Positions 17,333-25,640 are shown, numbered from the stretch's first letter. The stretch: DNA of 35,974 bases from Glycomyces salinus (GCF_016428645.1 NZ_JAELXW010000087.1:1-35974), one strand, 5' to 3'. The notes: a model not told the origin generated them from the letters alone. Numbers and translations: made by a program.

Positions 17333-18283
17333 TCAGCGTCTCAGCGACTCCAGGTACTGGGGAAGCTCCTCCTGGAGGACCGACTTGAATTGATCTCGTG
17401 CTTCCCCGAGATCGACGACACGGCCTGCCAGCTCGGCAAGGAACCACTCCACCGGCCAAGAATTGAAGCTCGCGAAGCGAGGCGCGTAAACGCCTACCTG
17501 GGCAATCCCGTAGGCGTCGGTGTAATCCATCAGCAAGTAGCCGAGCAGCTGGTCAACGTCGCTCCGTTCAAACCGAATGGTCCGCTTCCCATCGCCCCGA
17601 GGCTTGCCCCCTCGGGTCGCTTTCAGCTCCAATAGCAGATCACCGACGATCAGGTCAGCATCGGCGCTCAGGTCCCGACTACCCTCAAAAGTCGGGCCGC
17701 ACACGACAGCACCTGATGGAAGATATGGGAGGAGCGATCGCTCAGACTCCGTGCGCATGGCGATGAGGTCAGCTACTTCGTCATCAGACGCAAGCCCGAG
17801 GAGGTCGTCCACCGACGAATCTTGTTGCAAGGATAGCAGTTTGGACTGCGCGATCGGTGCACGGAAAACCTCCGTGAACAGCGCCAATGCATAGCAGACA
17901 CGAGCCTGGGTCTCCGTCCCGGATTCGGTCAGTCTTGCAGGCTTCTCGGCCTCAAGGTCATGGTTGAGTATCGAGATGCCGTAGGAACCGAGGAGTTCGA
18001 TTCCGAGACCTGCGGCCGGATGGTCACCGAGTAGGCGAATCCCGCTGAAGGCCAGGTCCAACTGTGGCTCGTCTGGATCGACCACAACACGCAGCCACCA
18101 GTCAATGGCGCCGCCGACTGTTCCGAATACGGCGCCCTCCGGGGGTTCGACCTTGGTTGTCCCAGAGGTTTCTCGAATCTGTCGCTGGATCCCGCGGTGG
18201 AACGGGAATCGCGTCCGTAGCCAACTCGCGACCGGACTGTTCCGGTCGTCGACCATCTGAGTAAGGTTCGCCATGAGAGCCAT
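17333..18283 (-). CDS. PD-(D/E)XK nuclease-fold protein of the HerA cassette
   Basis: 316 aa from the ATG at 18283 (GGTGG upstream; an ATG at 18274 is equally possible). The last third has a RecB/PD-(D/E)XK-type core: ADADLIVGD gives the acidic residue, LLLELKAT gives the E-x-K pair at about residues 219-221, and QLLGY gives the Q-x3-Y motif at about 245-249. IAQVGVYAPRF follows as the next strand. The N-terminal two-thirds are unknown and start with a helical segment that may mediate partner contacts. It is the last gene of the MTase-HerA-NurA operon, 65 nt after NurA, in low-GC DNA. I infer a DNA-cleaving effector or accessory nuclease. No signal peptide. Confidence 0.75.
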   Translation of the reverse strand: MALMANLTQMVDDRNSPVASWLRTRFPFHRGIQRQIRETSGTTKVEPPEGAVFGTVGGAIDWWLRVVVDPDEPQLDLAFSGIRLLGDHPAAGLGIELLGSYGISILNHDLEAEKPARLTESGTETQARVCYALALFTEVFRAPIAQSKLLSLQQDSSVDDLLGLASDDEVADLIAMRTESERSLLPYLPSGAVVCGPTFEGSRDLSADADLIVGDLLLELKATRGGKPRGDGKRTIRFERSDVDQLLGYLLMDYTDAYGIAQVGVYAPRFASFNSWPVEWFLAELAGRVVDLGEARDQFKSVLQEELPQYLESLRR

Positions 18284-18375
18284 TACGCACCACCGAGCCG
18301 CCCCCGTCAACCCCCATCACCACATGCGATATCCCGTGCGGGCGCGTGGACTACATCGAGAAATCGGTCTCCCAG

Positions 18376-19779
18376 CTACATCTTTACGACACCCTTGGCG
18401 AAGTTTTCGAGGATGCGACTGCTTGGAACTTCGGATAGAGATACGAGCCGATTCGCAAGGGCGACAGGGATCAACGCGTTGTCGTACATCGAGCAACGAA
18501 GCTCGGAGACGGCACCCAGCACATCGGTCAGGTTCACAAAGTCGGAGTACTGGGGCGTCGGCTTGTGCCCGCCGAGTGCAGGTACGGTCGCCACGTAGGT
18601 GCTTCCGTCATTCGCTTTGAAAATCATCTTGGGACCCCAGTACGTGTTCTGTCCGTAGCTGATCGTGCTACCGGGGTCGCCAGGTACCACGTACTTGTAG
18701 ATGTACTCGTTGGACAGCGGGAGGACGATACCCGTGATGTCCTGCGACTTCTTCAACTCCTGGAGCTTCTCGTCCAGGCTCTTCTCAATGTGCGTCGCGT
18801 GCTCAACGAACGGACCGCTCTTTTCCAAGCCGACGATGTTGAGCAGCGGGCGCGTCGTGCCAGCAGGGTCATGGTACTCCGCGAGGAAGTCAGCGAGGTC
18901 TCGAAGGGCATCGACCAGGGTAAAGACCTGTCCAAAAAGCGCAAGAGGGCCATCCTTGATGAATAGGATCTCCCGAAGTGCGGTCGGCTTCATCTCCCAC
19001 AGGATGTGGATAAGGTGCACCAGCACCAGGGTTTCCAGCGCGGATAGGAGGTAGGAGGTTACCCGGCCGGCGCCTTGCTCTTCATCGATGAGTTCTTCGA
19101 GCCGAAGGACATCGATCAGGTAGATCGGGTCGCCGCATTCGGTGCATCTGGATTCGAACTTCGTCTGCGGCGTAAGCACGATGTCCTGTCGCTTGCAGCC
19201 GTTCGCCTGCTGGTTGGGGCAGTTCCGGAGGGTCCGGGTGATCCCGGTTGAATTCCTCCATCGCCGGAAGACTACCCACTGAAGGGTGTGGTAGAGCGTG
19301 GGTCCGCCGTTACGCGGTTCAGAGAAAAACTCGTGCACCGTCAACCGGATCGACCGTTGTAGGCTCAGGCCACTTCGCGAAATGTTTCGGGTGGGCAGGG
19401 CCAATTGGAAGCGCTGGATTTTCTTGAGCTTCGCAAGGTCCTCGGGAGCAATGAACGTTTCGCGATCAAGCGCCCGGAGATCTTCGAGCTCGAAGATAAG
19501 CGGCCCGAACGCGATGAAGGTGATGGTGGCGGAGGGGAAGTCCTCCCGGATGACCACCTCCCGAAAGCTGCCATCTACAGCAACAACATGCTTGATGGGT
19601 TGCGATTCAGATTTCGGGACCGGCTTGACGCTGTCCTGGACGGTCGCTGGATCTGCGGGTCGCGGCACAGTGCATTGCGCTAGCAACGCCTGGACCTGCG
19701 GTGAGGAGATGATGTTCGTATGGGAGATCTTGCTTGCCCGTTCCATCGGCTTTCGCCCACGGACGCTCGAGTAGGCCAC
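18376..19779 (-). CDS. NurA-type nuclease with inserted Cys4 zinc ribbon
   Basis: 467 aa from a GTG placed 2 nt after the HerA stop, so it is translationally coupled. An internal ATG at 19743 is an alternative. The NurA fold is recognisable by VVAVDGSFREV (catalytic Asp ~69), FIKDGPLALFGQ (~274-284), LNIVGLEKSGPF (~313) and a C-terminal ALIPVALANRL. NurA is a 5'-3' exonuclease/endonuclease that works with HerA to resect DNA. Between the two acidic motifs lies an insert with Cys187, Cys195 and CTEC (212-215), a probable zinc ribbon that I do not know from standard archaeal NurA. The protein is longer than the usual ~330-400 aa. Call made by motif only. Confidence 0.75.
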   Translation of the reverse strand: MAYSSVRGRKPMERASKISHTNIISSPQVQALLAQCTVPRPADPATVQDSVKPVPKSESQPIKHVVAVDGSFREVVIREDFPSATITFIAFGPLIFELEDLRALDRETFIAPEDLAKLKKIQRFQLALPTRNISRSGLSLQRSIRLTVHEFFSEPRNGGPTLYHTLQWVVFRRWRNSTGITRTLRNCPNQQANGCKRQDIVLTPQTKFESRCTECGDPIYLIDVLRLEELIDEEQGAGRVTSYLLSALETLVLVHLIHILWEMKPTALREILFIKDGPLALFGQVFTLVDALRDLADFLAEYHDPAGTTRPLLNIVGLEKSGPFVEHATHIEKSLDEKLQELKKSQDITGIVLPLSNEYIYKYVVPGDPGSTISYGQNTYWGPKMIFKANDGSTYVATVPALGGHKPTPQYSDFVNLTDVLGAVSELRCSMYDNALIPVALANRLVSLSEVPSSRILENFAKGVVKM

Positions 19780-19781
19780 GG

Positions 19782-21722
19782 TCAGGCTCCCTTGACCTTG
19801 AACTGGTCGACTTGGATCGGCACGATGAAGGTGTTCGAGTCGGTCTTCAGCCGGATGAAACCCTTGTCGATGGTCCTTCGAAGGCTGTCGGTGAAGTCCT
19901 CGAAGTCATAGTATTTGTCTAGTTCCCGCAGTTCATCGCGGTTGTTCAGATGCGAGACGAACCAATTCTGCGTGTTCTTCAGGATGCTGCTGGAGATCGA
20001 GCTGACCTCTTGCGTCGCGTAGCACAGGCCAATCCGAAGCTTCTGACCTTCCTTCGCCAGTCGGTTGTAGATGTCGGTGAGGTCCTTCTCGTCCTTGCGG
20101 GGGAAGAGGTTGTGGGCTTCCTCGAAGTACATCTGGATGAAGTTCATCGGCTCGTTGTCAATAAACCGCTGCATGGCCTCATTAAAGATTCTTCGGGAGA
20201 CCCGTCGAGTGTAGGTTTGTTGAACTTCGGGATCACCTTGGGAGAGGTCCATGATGACGATCTTCCCGTCTCGAAGGATCTCAACGATCTCGTCTTCGAA
20301 GGGCTTATCGACAGTTGCTGTGTGCAACCCTCGGTGCTTTATGAGTTTGCGGTAACCGGTTTCACTCGGGGCGCCACCTGGCTTGCGTCGGCGGGTAAGG
20401 AACCGCATGAGAGTTTGGGTATCCTCGTCAGCCCAGTCGCGGCCCTTCCTCTCCTTCTTTAGTTTTTGGAACGGCCCGTCTGGGTCTTCATAGTGCTCCC
20501 AGGCAGCCGTGAACCATGCGACAGCTTCATCGGGAGTGAGTCCATTGGAAGGATCGACGTCAAGGCCAGCGATGCCGCTTCCCATGATGGTTTGGTTGGA
20601 CTTGAATTTGATCTGCTGCCCGCGGTTGGAGAACCCAGCTCGGTGAAGGCATGCTTGGTACACTGCCTGCTTGCGCGCGAATCGAATCGTTGCCGACTTG
20701 TCTGTGGGATCGGGTTCAGACCAGTCGATCGCGCAGAAAGCTTTGGTGTAGTCGCTCGTGTCATCGTCTAGCAGACTCGCGAGCAAGCCATGGCCCGCAG
20801 CGATCGACTGGTGGAAGTTCAGCTTCATCACCTTGAATCCAGGTTTATCAAGAACGCTATATCGTGTCACATCATTCTTGTACTGGTCGAAGATGGCGGT
20901 CCCGTCGTCCTGCTGATTCGCATTGGCATATTCGCCGTTGATGTCGAAGATGATCTGTCCGACGGGCCGGACCGTTTCATCCTTGATCTTGACGCCGGAG
21001 TTTGAGATGCCGTCCGTCGCCTGGATGATCTTCTTGACCGAGTTGGACTTACCAGTCCGAGTCATGCCGAACAGTGCGGTCCGCTTGCCAAGGAAGTCCA
21101 AAGCCGAAACGTAAACGGGGACTTCGTCGCCTTCATGGTGGCGAAGGCTCGAGCTGTACCGAACCTTGCCGATTCGCTCATCCCCTTTGCCGCCGGGGAT
21201 ACCGTCCTCCCGGAAGTTGACGATGTACTCCAGCACCTTGCCGGTCGGCTTCACTACCCGGTAGTTGTGTGGCGCGTAGAAGTTGTCAAGATCCCCTGCG
21301 AACTTGATCGCGTCCCCGATTCGGTAGAACGTGCCGATGACACGGCATTCCAACCCAGAGAACTGGAACTCGGCCCGTGTGTAGGAGTCGAGGCGGTTGC
21401 CTTCCTCGTCCCTTGGCGACTCCTTGTAGTGGTCAACCATGGCCATGACCATGTCGTCATCCGTCGGGAGCTTCGTCGGACGAAGCACGCGCAGCAGGAT
21501 GGCTTCGTCAACGCCATCTTCCCCCGCGTAGAGGGCCAGCAAGAATGCTCCGGCAGGAACACCGCCGACGTTTTGCTTCCACTTGTCGTTGCTCATCAAC
21601 CGAAGTCGGTCGAAGTCCAGATAGAAGGGGCGGCCAACAAAGCTGTCACCCTTGCGGATTTCTGCGAACAGATCGATTTGCGCGAGTTGTTTGAGGGCTT
21701 CGATAAGGTCTGGCTGCTCCAC
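19782..21722 (-). CDS. HerA-family DNA-translocating ATPase (DUF87-type)
   Basis: 646 aa. The N-terminal ~190 residues fit a HAS-barrel-like domain. A FtsK/HerA-type ATPase follows: Walker A GMTRTGKSNS at residues ~219-228, FDINGEYAN (~259), Walker B-type MYFEEAHNLF (~531-540, the FEEAHN signature of HerA), then RIGLCYATQEVSSIS and ILKNTQNWFVSHLNNRDE, typical of the HerA sensor and arginine region. HerA forms hexamers that pump DNA into the NurA nuclease. It lies 18 nt after the methyltransferase gene and 2 nt before NurA. Codon use is less GC-biased than that of the flanking genes, a sign of separate acquisition. Confidence 0.92.
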   Translation of the reverse strand: MEQPDLIEALKQLAQIDLFAEIRKGDSFVGRPFYLDFDRLRLMSNDKWKQNVGGVPAGAFLLALYAGEDGVDEAILLRVLRPTKLPTDDDMVMAMVDHYKESPRDEEGNRLDSYTRAEFQFSGLECRVIGTFYRIGDAIKFAGDLDNFYAPHNYRVVKPTGKVLEYIVNFREDGIPGGKGDERIGKVRYSSSLRHHEGDEVPVYVSALDFLGKRTALFGMTRTGKSNSVKKIIQATDGISNSGVKIKDETVRPVGQIIFDINGEYANANQQDDGTAIFDQYKNDVTRYSVLDKPGFKVMKLNFHQSIAAGHGLLASLLDDDTSDYTKAFCAIDWSEPDPTDKSATIRFARKQAVYQACLHRAGFSNRGQQIKFKSNQTIMGSGIAGLDVDPSNGLTPDEAVAWFTAAWEHYEDPDGPFQKLKKERKGRDWADEDTQTLMRFLTRRRKPGGAPSETGYRKLIKHRGLHTATVDKPFEDEIVEILRDGKIVIMDLSQGDPEVQQTYTRRVSRRIFNEAMQRFIDNEPMNFIQMYFEEAHNLFPRKDEKDLTDIYNRLAKEGQKLRIGLCYATQEVSSISSSILKNTQNWFVSHLNNRDELRELDKYYDFEDFTDSLRRTIDKGFIRLKTDSNTFIVPIQVDQFKVKGA

Positions 21723-21740
21723 AGGGTCCTCCTCGAGGGG

Positions 21741-22958
21741 TTATGTTTCTGGACTTGCGAACGAGAGAGAATGACTCCAAGTCTTCGATGTAACGGCAGG
21801 AAGCGAGCTTGGGCTTGGACTCATGAGCAGGAGTCGGTCAACCTTCGTCGCTTTTCCACTGTTGTTCTTCCAGATTCGGCTGACTTTATGCTGCTGGGGG
21901 ATCTCGTCGGGAATAATCCCATGCAGGTGCCACCCTTGGTCCTTCAGGACTTCGTCCCAGACGGCTTGGGCAAGGTTGAGGTCCTCTTCACCTCGCCGAA
22001 CATCGCCAATCACGAAGCATACGTATCCGTCATCCGCCACGACCTGTTGAAGCCGTTCCGATACCGATCGCATGAATGTTAGGTAGCGCGGCAGAGATCC
22101 AGAAGCCATCAGGCGCTTGTCAACTTCAGTCGCGGTCTCACCGAGGAACCATAGTCTGACCCAGTTGTACTTGCCGTACTTGATCACCTGAAGGTAAGGC
22201 GGCGAGGTGAAAATCAACTTTGGGCGCCGCTTCACAAGCCATGCCGGTGGCGCGGCCGTAGCGTCGTGCGTCCATGTCCTCCCTCCCTGCCGCTTGGCTT
22301 CGGGAAGATCCAGCCGGTCTAGCCGCCTCCTCAGCATCGCGAAGACATCGACTTCAGGGCGCTTTAGGCCGTGCTCCTTGATGTAGTTGGCGACGTATCT
22401 CGGCGACATCGCGAACGTGTTCGGCATGCTGATGGAGAACCCCCGAGGCTCGCCAGACTTATTGTGCCCCGCGTGGAGCATGCCGAGGATCGTGGCGATC
22501 CAAAAGCAGTCGGTGTCCTTCTTCCGATCAAGCTGATCTCGCAGCCATACCAGCTGACGCAGAGTGGATTCGCTGTAAAGCATGGAGATATTCTCGGGCT
22601 CGTCGCTCACCGAGACTTTGTCGGACGCGTAGCCTGCCTCGACCTCCGCGAGCCGCCTGAGCAGAGTTCGTTTGCTGGGGATACGGGTCTTGGCCTGACT
22701 CAGCACCACTGCCAGCGGGTTCGCGTCGCTTCCATATCCCTGCCGCCCTAGTAGGACGGCTTCGAGGGGGGCGGTTCCGCGTCCCGAGAACGGGTCGTAC
22801 ACAGCGTCTCCGGGCAGGGTGAGCCAGTCCACGAAAAAATGTGCCAGCTGAGGAGGGAACATCGCGAAGTAGCTGCAAAGGCTGTGAAGTGAGTGCCCCC
22901 AGCGCCTAGGCGCGGACCGCCACTGAAGTGGTAGATCCTGAAGGTCTTCGGGACTCAC
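21741..22958 (-). CDS. DNA methyltransferase (N4-cytosine or N6-adenine type)
   Basis: 405 aa from a GTG (GGATCGA upstream). Motif X-like HSLCSYFAMFPPQLAHFFV near residue 25, motif I DPFSGRGTAPLEA (55-67), GSDANPLA (76-83) and catalytic motif IV TSPPYLQV (251-258) are visible. SPPY is more typical of N4-cytosine enzymes, but N6-adenine activity is possible. The order SAM-binding then catalytic, with a ~185-residue middle that may read the target sequence, differs from the common beta class. It is the first gene of the four-gene operon and is the likely self-protection component: methylated host DNA would be spared by the HerA-NurA nuclease module. No signal peptide. Confidence 0.88.
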   Translation of the reverse strand: MSPEDLQDLPLQWRSAPRRWGHSLHSLCSYFAMFPPQLAHFFVDWLTLPGDAVYDPFSGRGTAPLEAVLLGRQGYGSDANPLAVVLSQAKTRIPSKRTLLRRLAEVEAGYASDKVSVSDEPENISMLYSESTLRQLVWLRDQLDRKKDTDCFWIATILGMLHAGHNKSGEPRGFSISMPNTFAMSPRYVANYIKEHGLKRPEVDVFAMLRRRLDRLDLPEAKRQGGRTWTHDATAAPPAWLVKRRPKLIFTSPPYLQVIKYGKYNWVRLWFLGETATEVDKRLMASGSLPRYLTFMRSVSERLQQVVADDGYVCFVIGDVRRGEEDLNLAQAVWDEVLKDQGWHLHGIIPDEIPQQHKVSRIWKNNSGKATKVDRLLLMSPSPSSLPAVTSKTWSHSLSFASPET

Positions 22959-23289
22959 TCGATCCTCGATCCCATCGTCGGGGTGCCCTCACGCAGAGAT
23001 CACGCGGGGTGTTGGATGTGCGGCCGGAACCCACATCTTACAGGTCCGTCCACTCAGGGGAAGCCCCCAAACCCTCTACGGGAGAAGAATTCTCGCTTCG
23101 CGCTAGCCGATCTTCGGGAATCCTCGATTCAAGAGAGGTAACCACGCCCCGCCTTGGCAACCCTTAGTGACGCCGCAACCAACAACGTGACATATACCAC
23201 TCTCTACCCAGGGGTGTTGTCAGGCCATGTTGTCATCTGACGGAGAATCCCAGCAACGAAGAAGCAACGCGAGCTGGAAACACGTGTTG
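22959..23289. promoter_or_regulatory. Upstream region of the MTase-HerA-NurA operon
   Basis: No gene is seen. The region should carry the operon promoter. A direct repeat TGTTGTCA occurs at 23215-23222 and 23228-23235 (13-nt period), which could be an operator. TAAGAT on the minus strand near 23035 is a possible -10. Neither is certain. Confidence 0.4.
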
Positions 23290-23290
23290 C

Positions 23291-23325
23291 CCAGGCCAGA
23301 GAATGTATCGCTGACCTGGGCTTTT
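23291..23325 (+). terminator. Hairpin with T-tract beside the tRNA-Pro fragment
   Basis: GCCCAGG-CAG ... CTG-CCTGGGC is followed by TTTT on the plus strand, a rare canonical T-tailed terminator in this window. On the minus strand it lies directly past the 3' end of the tRNA-Pro fragment, where a tRNA terminator would sit, so the fragment and its 3' flank may have been captured together. Confidence 0.6.
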
Positions 23326-23328
23326 GAG

Positions 23329-23375
23329 TCGGGTTGACAGGATTTGAACCTGCGACCCCCTCGTCCCGAACGAGG
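23329..23375 (-). other. 3' half of a tRNA-Pro(CGG): candidate attachment site
   Basis: On the minus strand an anticodon stem CCTCG/CGAGG with loop TTCGGGA (anticodon CGG), variable GGGTC, a T-arm GCAGG-TTCAAAT-CCTGT and the acceptor strand CAACCCG plus discriminator A are present. The 5' half (normal acceptor strand and D-arm) is missing. Such 3' halves are the usual identity segments where tyrosine integrases insert elements (pSAM2 uses tRNA-Pro). It lies 86 nt beyond the 3' end of the 195-aa gene that follows the integrase gene. Confidence 0.75.
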
Positions 23376-23415
23376 AACGTCGGTCAACCTTTGTGATCGC
23401 CGAGGTTGTATTCAT

Positions 23416-24003
23416 TCAGGGCCGGGTGTCTGGATCGGACGCCCAGACGAGAGCTTCCTCGGCTCCGGCGAACCACGCCTGGCGGTTCCTCCGGTATACC
23501 CTTCCCGTCGTGAAGTGCGTTTCAGCATCCACCTGCTGCGCCGTCGGTCGGATACCCGGCCAGGCACGCAGCAATCCGGGGGCCAGCTCGGCGCGGCCCA
23601 GCAGCCAGAGCAGCGCGCAATATCGTCCCCAGGGGTAATCGGCTTCGAGACCGTGTTGGTTGTCTGCGGCCGCTCTTTCGATTTGTCGGTTCGGCCGAAG
23701 CCAGGGCTTTGGGTTGCCGATGGCCAGGGCATTTACGGCCGTCGCCGAATCTGAGCCGGTGAGTTCGGCGAGTTCGAGGGCGATGCACCCGGGCCAGGGG
23801 TACAGGAGGTCGACTCCGGACAGCCAGGCATCGGGCTTGTCAGATATGTTCTTGTTGCTCCAGAGTTGAAGGAAGAAACTCCCGCACGCCTCGTCGTACC
23901 CCCAGACGCTCCGCTGGTCCCAGCCCGGTAGAAGCACGCTATCGCGGAAGTTGTGGCCCGGACGGATCCCGAAGTTCCTGTGATCAAATCGCTGCCGCCT
24001 CAT
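23416..24003 (-). CDS. Hypothetical protein after the integrase gene (195 aa)
   Basis: The gene lies 12 nt downstream of the integrase gene on the same strand, so it is probably co-transcribed. The protein is Trp/Arg-rich (SVWGYDEACGSFFLQLWSN; YPWPGCIALELAELTG; GRYCALLWLLGRAEL), soluble and without a recognised domain. It does not look like a short basic excisionase (Xis). Function unknown. Confidence 0.7.
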   Translation of the reverse strand: MRRQRFDHRNFGIRPGHNFRDSVLLPGWDQRSVWGYDEACGSFFLQLWSNKNISDKPDAWLSGVDLLYPWPGCIALELAELTGSDSATAVNALAIGNPKPWLRPNRQIERAAADNQHGLEADYPWGRYCALLWLLGRAELAPGLLRAWPGIRPTAQQVDAETHFTTGRVYRRNRQAWFAGAEEALVWASDPDTRP

Positions 24004-24015
24004 GTTGTCTCCCAG

Positions 24016-25503
24016 TCACTGCTGTGTGGTCTGATCTTGGGCTTTGCGGGCCATTTCTGCTTGGATTCGGCCTATCTGCTGGACCAGCTGCTCCATCGAC
24101 ATGTTCTCGAGATGCAGGCCGATTTCCTCGGCTGCTGCCGCTTGCCGCTGTTGAGGAATGGCCGAAGGGGCGTGGCGGATCTTCTTGAAAGCGTTGAGGG
24201 TCTTGTCGTCGTTGCCTCTGAGCTTGCGGACGTACTTGGCGGTAGTGACGATGCTCTTGTGGCCGACTCGGTCGCGGACGGATTCTAGGTCGGCACCTCC
24301 TGCGAGGAGCCAGCTGATGTGGGTCCCACGGAGGTCATGCGGGCGGATGCGCTTCGTCACGCCGATTGCAGCCAAGGCGGGGTACCAAATCCGCCGGCGG
24401 AACCACCAGCCCGGAACGTGGCCTTCAGGGTTGAGCCCCTTTTGCCGCTTGGTCTTGGAGTCGTGGGTGTCGAGGCCGACCGCGCGGCGCTGGGCGCGGT
24501 ATTGCGCGTAGGCGCCGCGGCAGTATTCGCAGCGGCACTTGGCAAGCTGGTAAGCGGTGGTGGTGCCGTGCTGGTACTGGCGGCCCATCTTGTTGGGCGG
24601 GGTCAGTCCGAGTTCATCGGGGTGCGGGATGACCCTCGCGGGTTCCTCAGGTTCCTCGTAGGTGAAGAGCAGATCGTCGCCGGTCTTGCCGGTGACTTCG
24701 ATGTAGCTGTCTACCTTCACGGCGAACTCTTCAGAGACCTTGACAACGAGATGCTTCTTCCCTTTCGGGTATGCCTTGACGCGGTAGGAGTAGCCGTCGG
24801 GGTCTCGGTCAGGCCGGACCTTGACGACTGCCCGGCAGATGGCGAAGGTCTGCTCGGAGGAATTCCAGTCCTTGGCTCGGAGCTCGGTGACCTCGCCCCA
24901 TCGGGCACCGGTCTCGATGTCGGTCTCCAGGAGCATCTGCATCTGGTAGTCGCCGATCGCCGCGTGAACCTGGTCGAACTGCTCGACGGTGAGGATGTCC
25001 TTGTCGGTTTCGGGAACAGTAGGGAGCGTGATGCCCTTGCAGGGGTGTAGGAAGATAATGCCGTCGTTCAGCGCGGTCGTGAAGATGGCGCTAAGCGGGC
25101 TCATCGTCTTCGCCAGGTTCGCCGGCGAAGCCTTCATCTCACCGCGCATCCAGGTGACCCACTCGCGGACGTCGGCGGGATAGATCTGGTTCATGGGGAG
25201 GTTCCCGAACCAGGGAATCAGGTGCCGGCGGATCCGGTACTCGTAGTCGTCAGCGGTGCTTTGCTCGATGACGTGGTTGGGGAACCAGGTCTTCGTCACG
25301 TACTTGGCGAACTTGACCCGGCCGCTCTTGGAGTCGACAATGCGGCCGTCAGCAATCCGAGCCTCTGCTCGCTGCCACGCCTTGTCGGCTTCGGCTTCGG
25401 TGTTGTAGGTGCCTTCGTACTGTTTCTCCCCGCGAAGGTCCCGGTAGTACGCCTTGAAGCGTTCGTAGCCCTTCGCAGTGACGTGGCGCTCGTGCCAGCC
25501 CAT
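24016..25503 (-). CDS. int: Tyrosine site-specific integrase
   Basis: 495 aa from the ATG at 25503, chosen for the GTGGAGGAC ribosome-binding site ahead of it. An in-frame ATG at 25563 would add 20 residues with a poorer site. The SAM-like core-binding domain is at about residues 60-150. The catalytic residues of the family are present: Arg ~201 (ETGARWGEV), H-x2-R ~389-392 (RPHDLRGTH), His ~415 (RVGHKS) and the Tyr nucleophile ~424 (TAKYVRKL). A CRCEYCRGAYAQYRAQRR insert at about 323-340 adds a Cys-rich, possibly zinc-binding element between the catalytic boxes. It should integrate the element at a tRNA gene; truncated tRNA halves lie on both sides (23.3 and 25.7 kb). Confidence 0.93.
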   Translation of the reverse strand: MGWHERHVTAKGYERFKAYYRDLRGEKQYEGTYNTEAEADKAWQRAEARIADGRIVDSKSGRVKFAKYVTKTWFPNHVIEQSTADDYEYRIRRHLIPWFGNLPMNQIYPADVREWVTWMRGEMKASPANLAKTMSPLSAIFTTALNDGIIFLHPCKGITLPTVPETDKDILTVEQFDQVHAAIGDYQMQMLLETDIETGARWGEVTELRAKDWNSSEQTFAICRAVVKVRPDRDPDGYSYRVKAYPKGKKHLVVKVSEEFAVKVDSYIEVTGKTGDDLLFTYEEPEEPARVIPHPDELGLTPPNKMGRQYQHGTTTAYQLAKCRCEYCRGAYAQYRAQRRAVGLDTHDSKTKRQKGLNPEGHVPGWWFRRRIWYPALAAIGVTKRIRPHDLRGTHISWLLAGGADLESVRDRVGHKSIVTTAKYVRKLRGNDDKTLNAFKKIRHAPSAIPQQRQAAAAEEIGLHLENMSMEQLVQQIGRIQAEMARKAQDQTTQQ

Positions 25504-25640
25504 CAGCCATGTCCTCCACAGTAGATCCTGTGGGGGCTGTGAGGGGGCAGAGATTTCTGCCATTCCTCGTCAGACCCCAGATAGATCCGACAGGTTTCGG
25601 CAGGCGAAACATGGGGATCTACCTGGAGTTTCACGCACCT

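Noticed and set aside
23329..23400. Possible D-armless complete tRNA, because GGTTGAC/GTCAACC arms flank the tRNA-Pro 3' half
   Set aside because: Only about nine bases separate the putative acceptor from the anticodon stem and two acceptor pairs fail. A truncated attachment-site copy explains it better.
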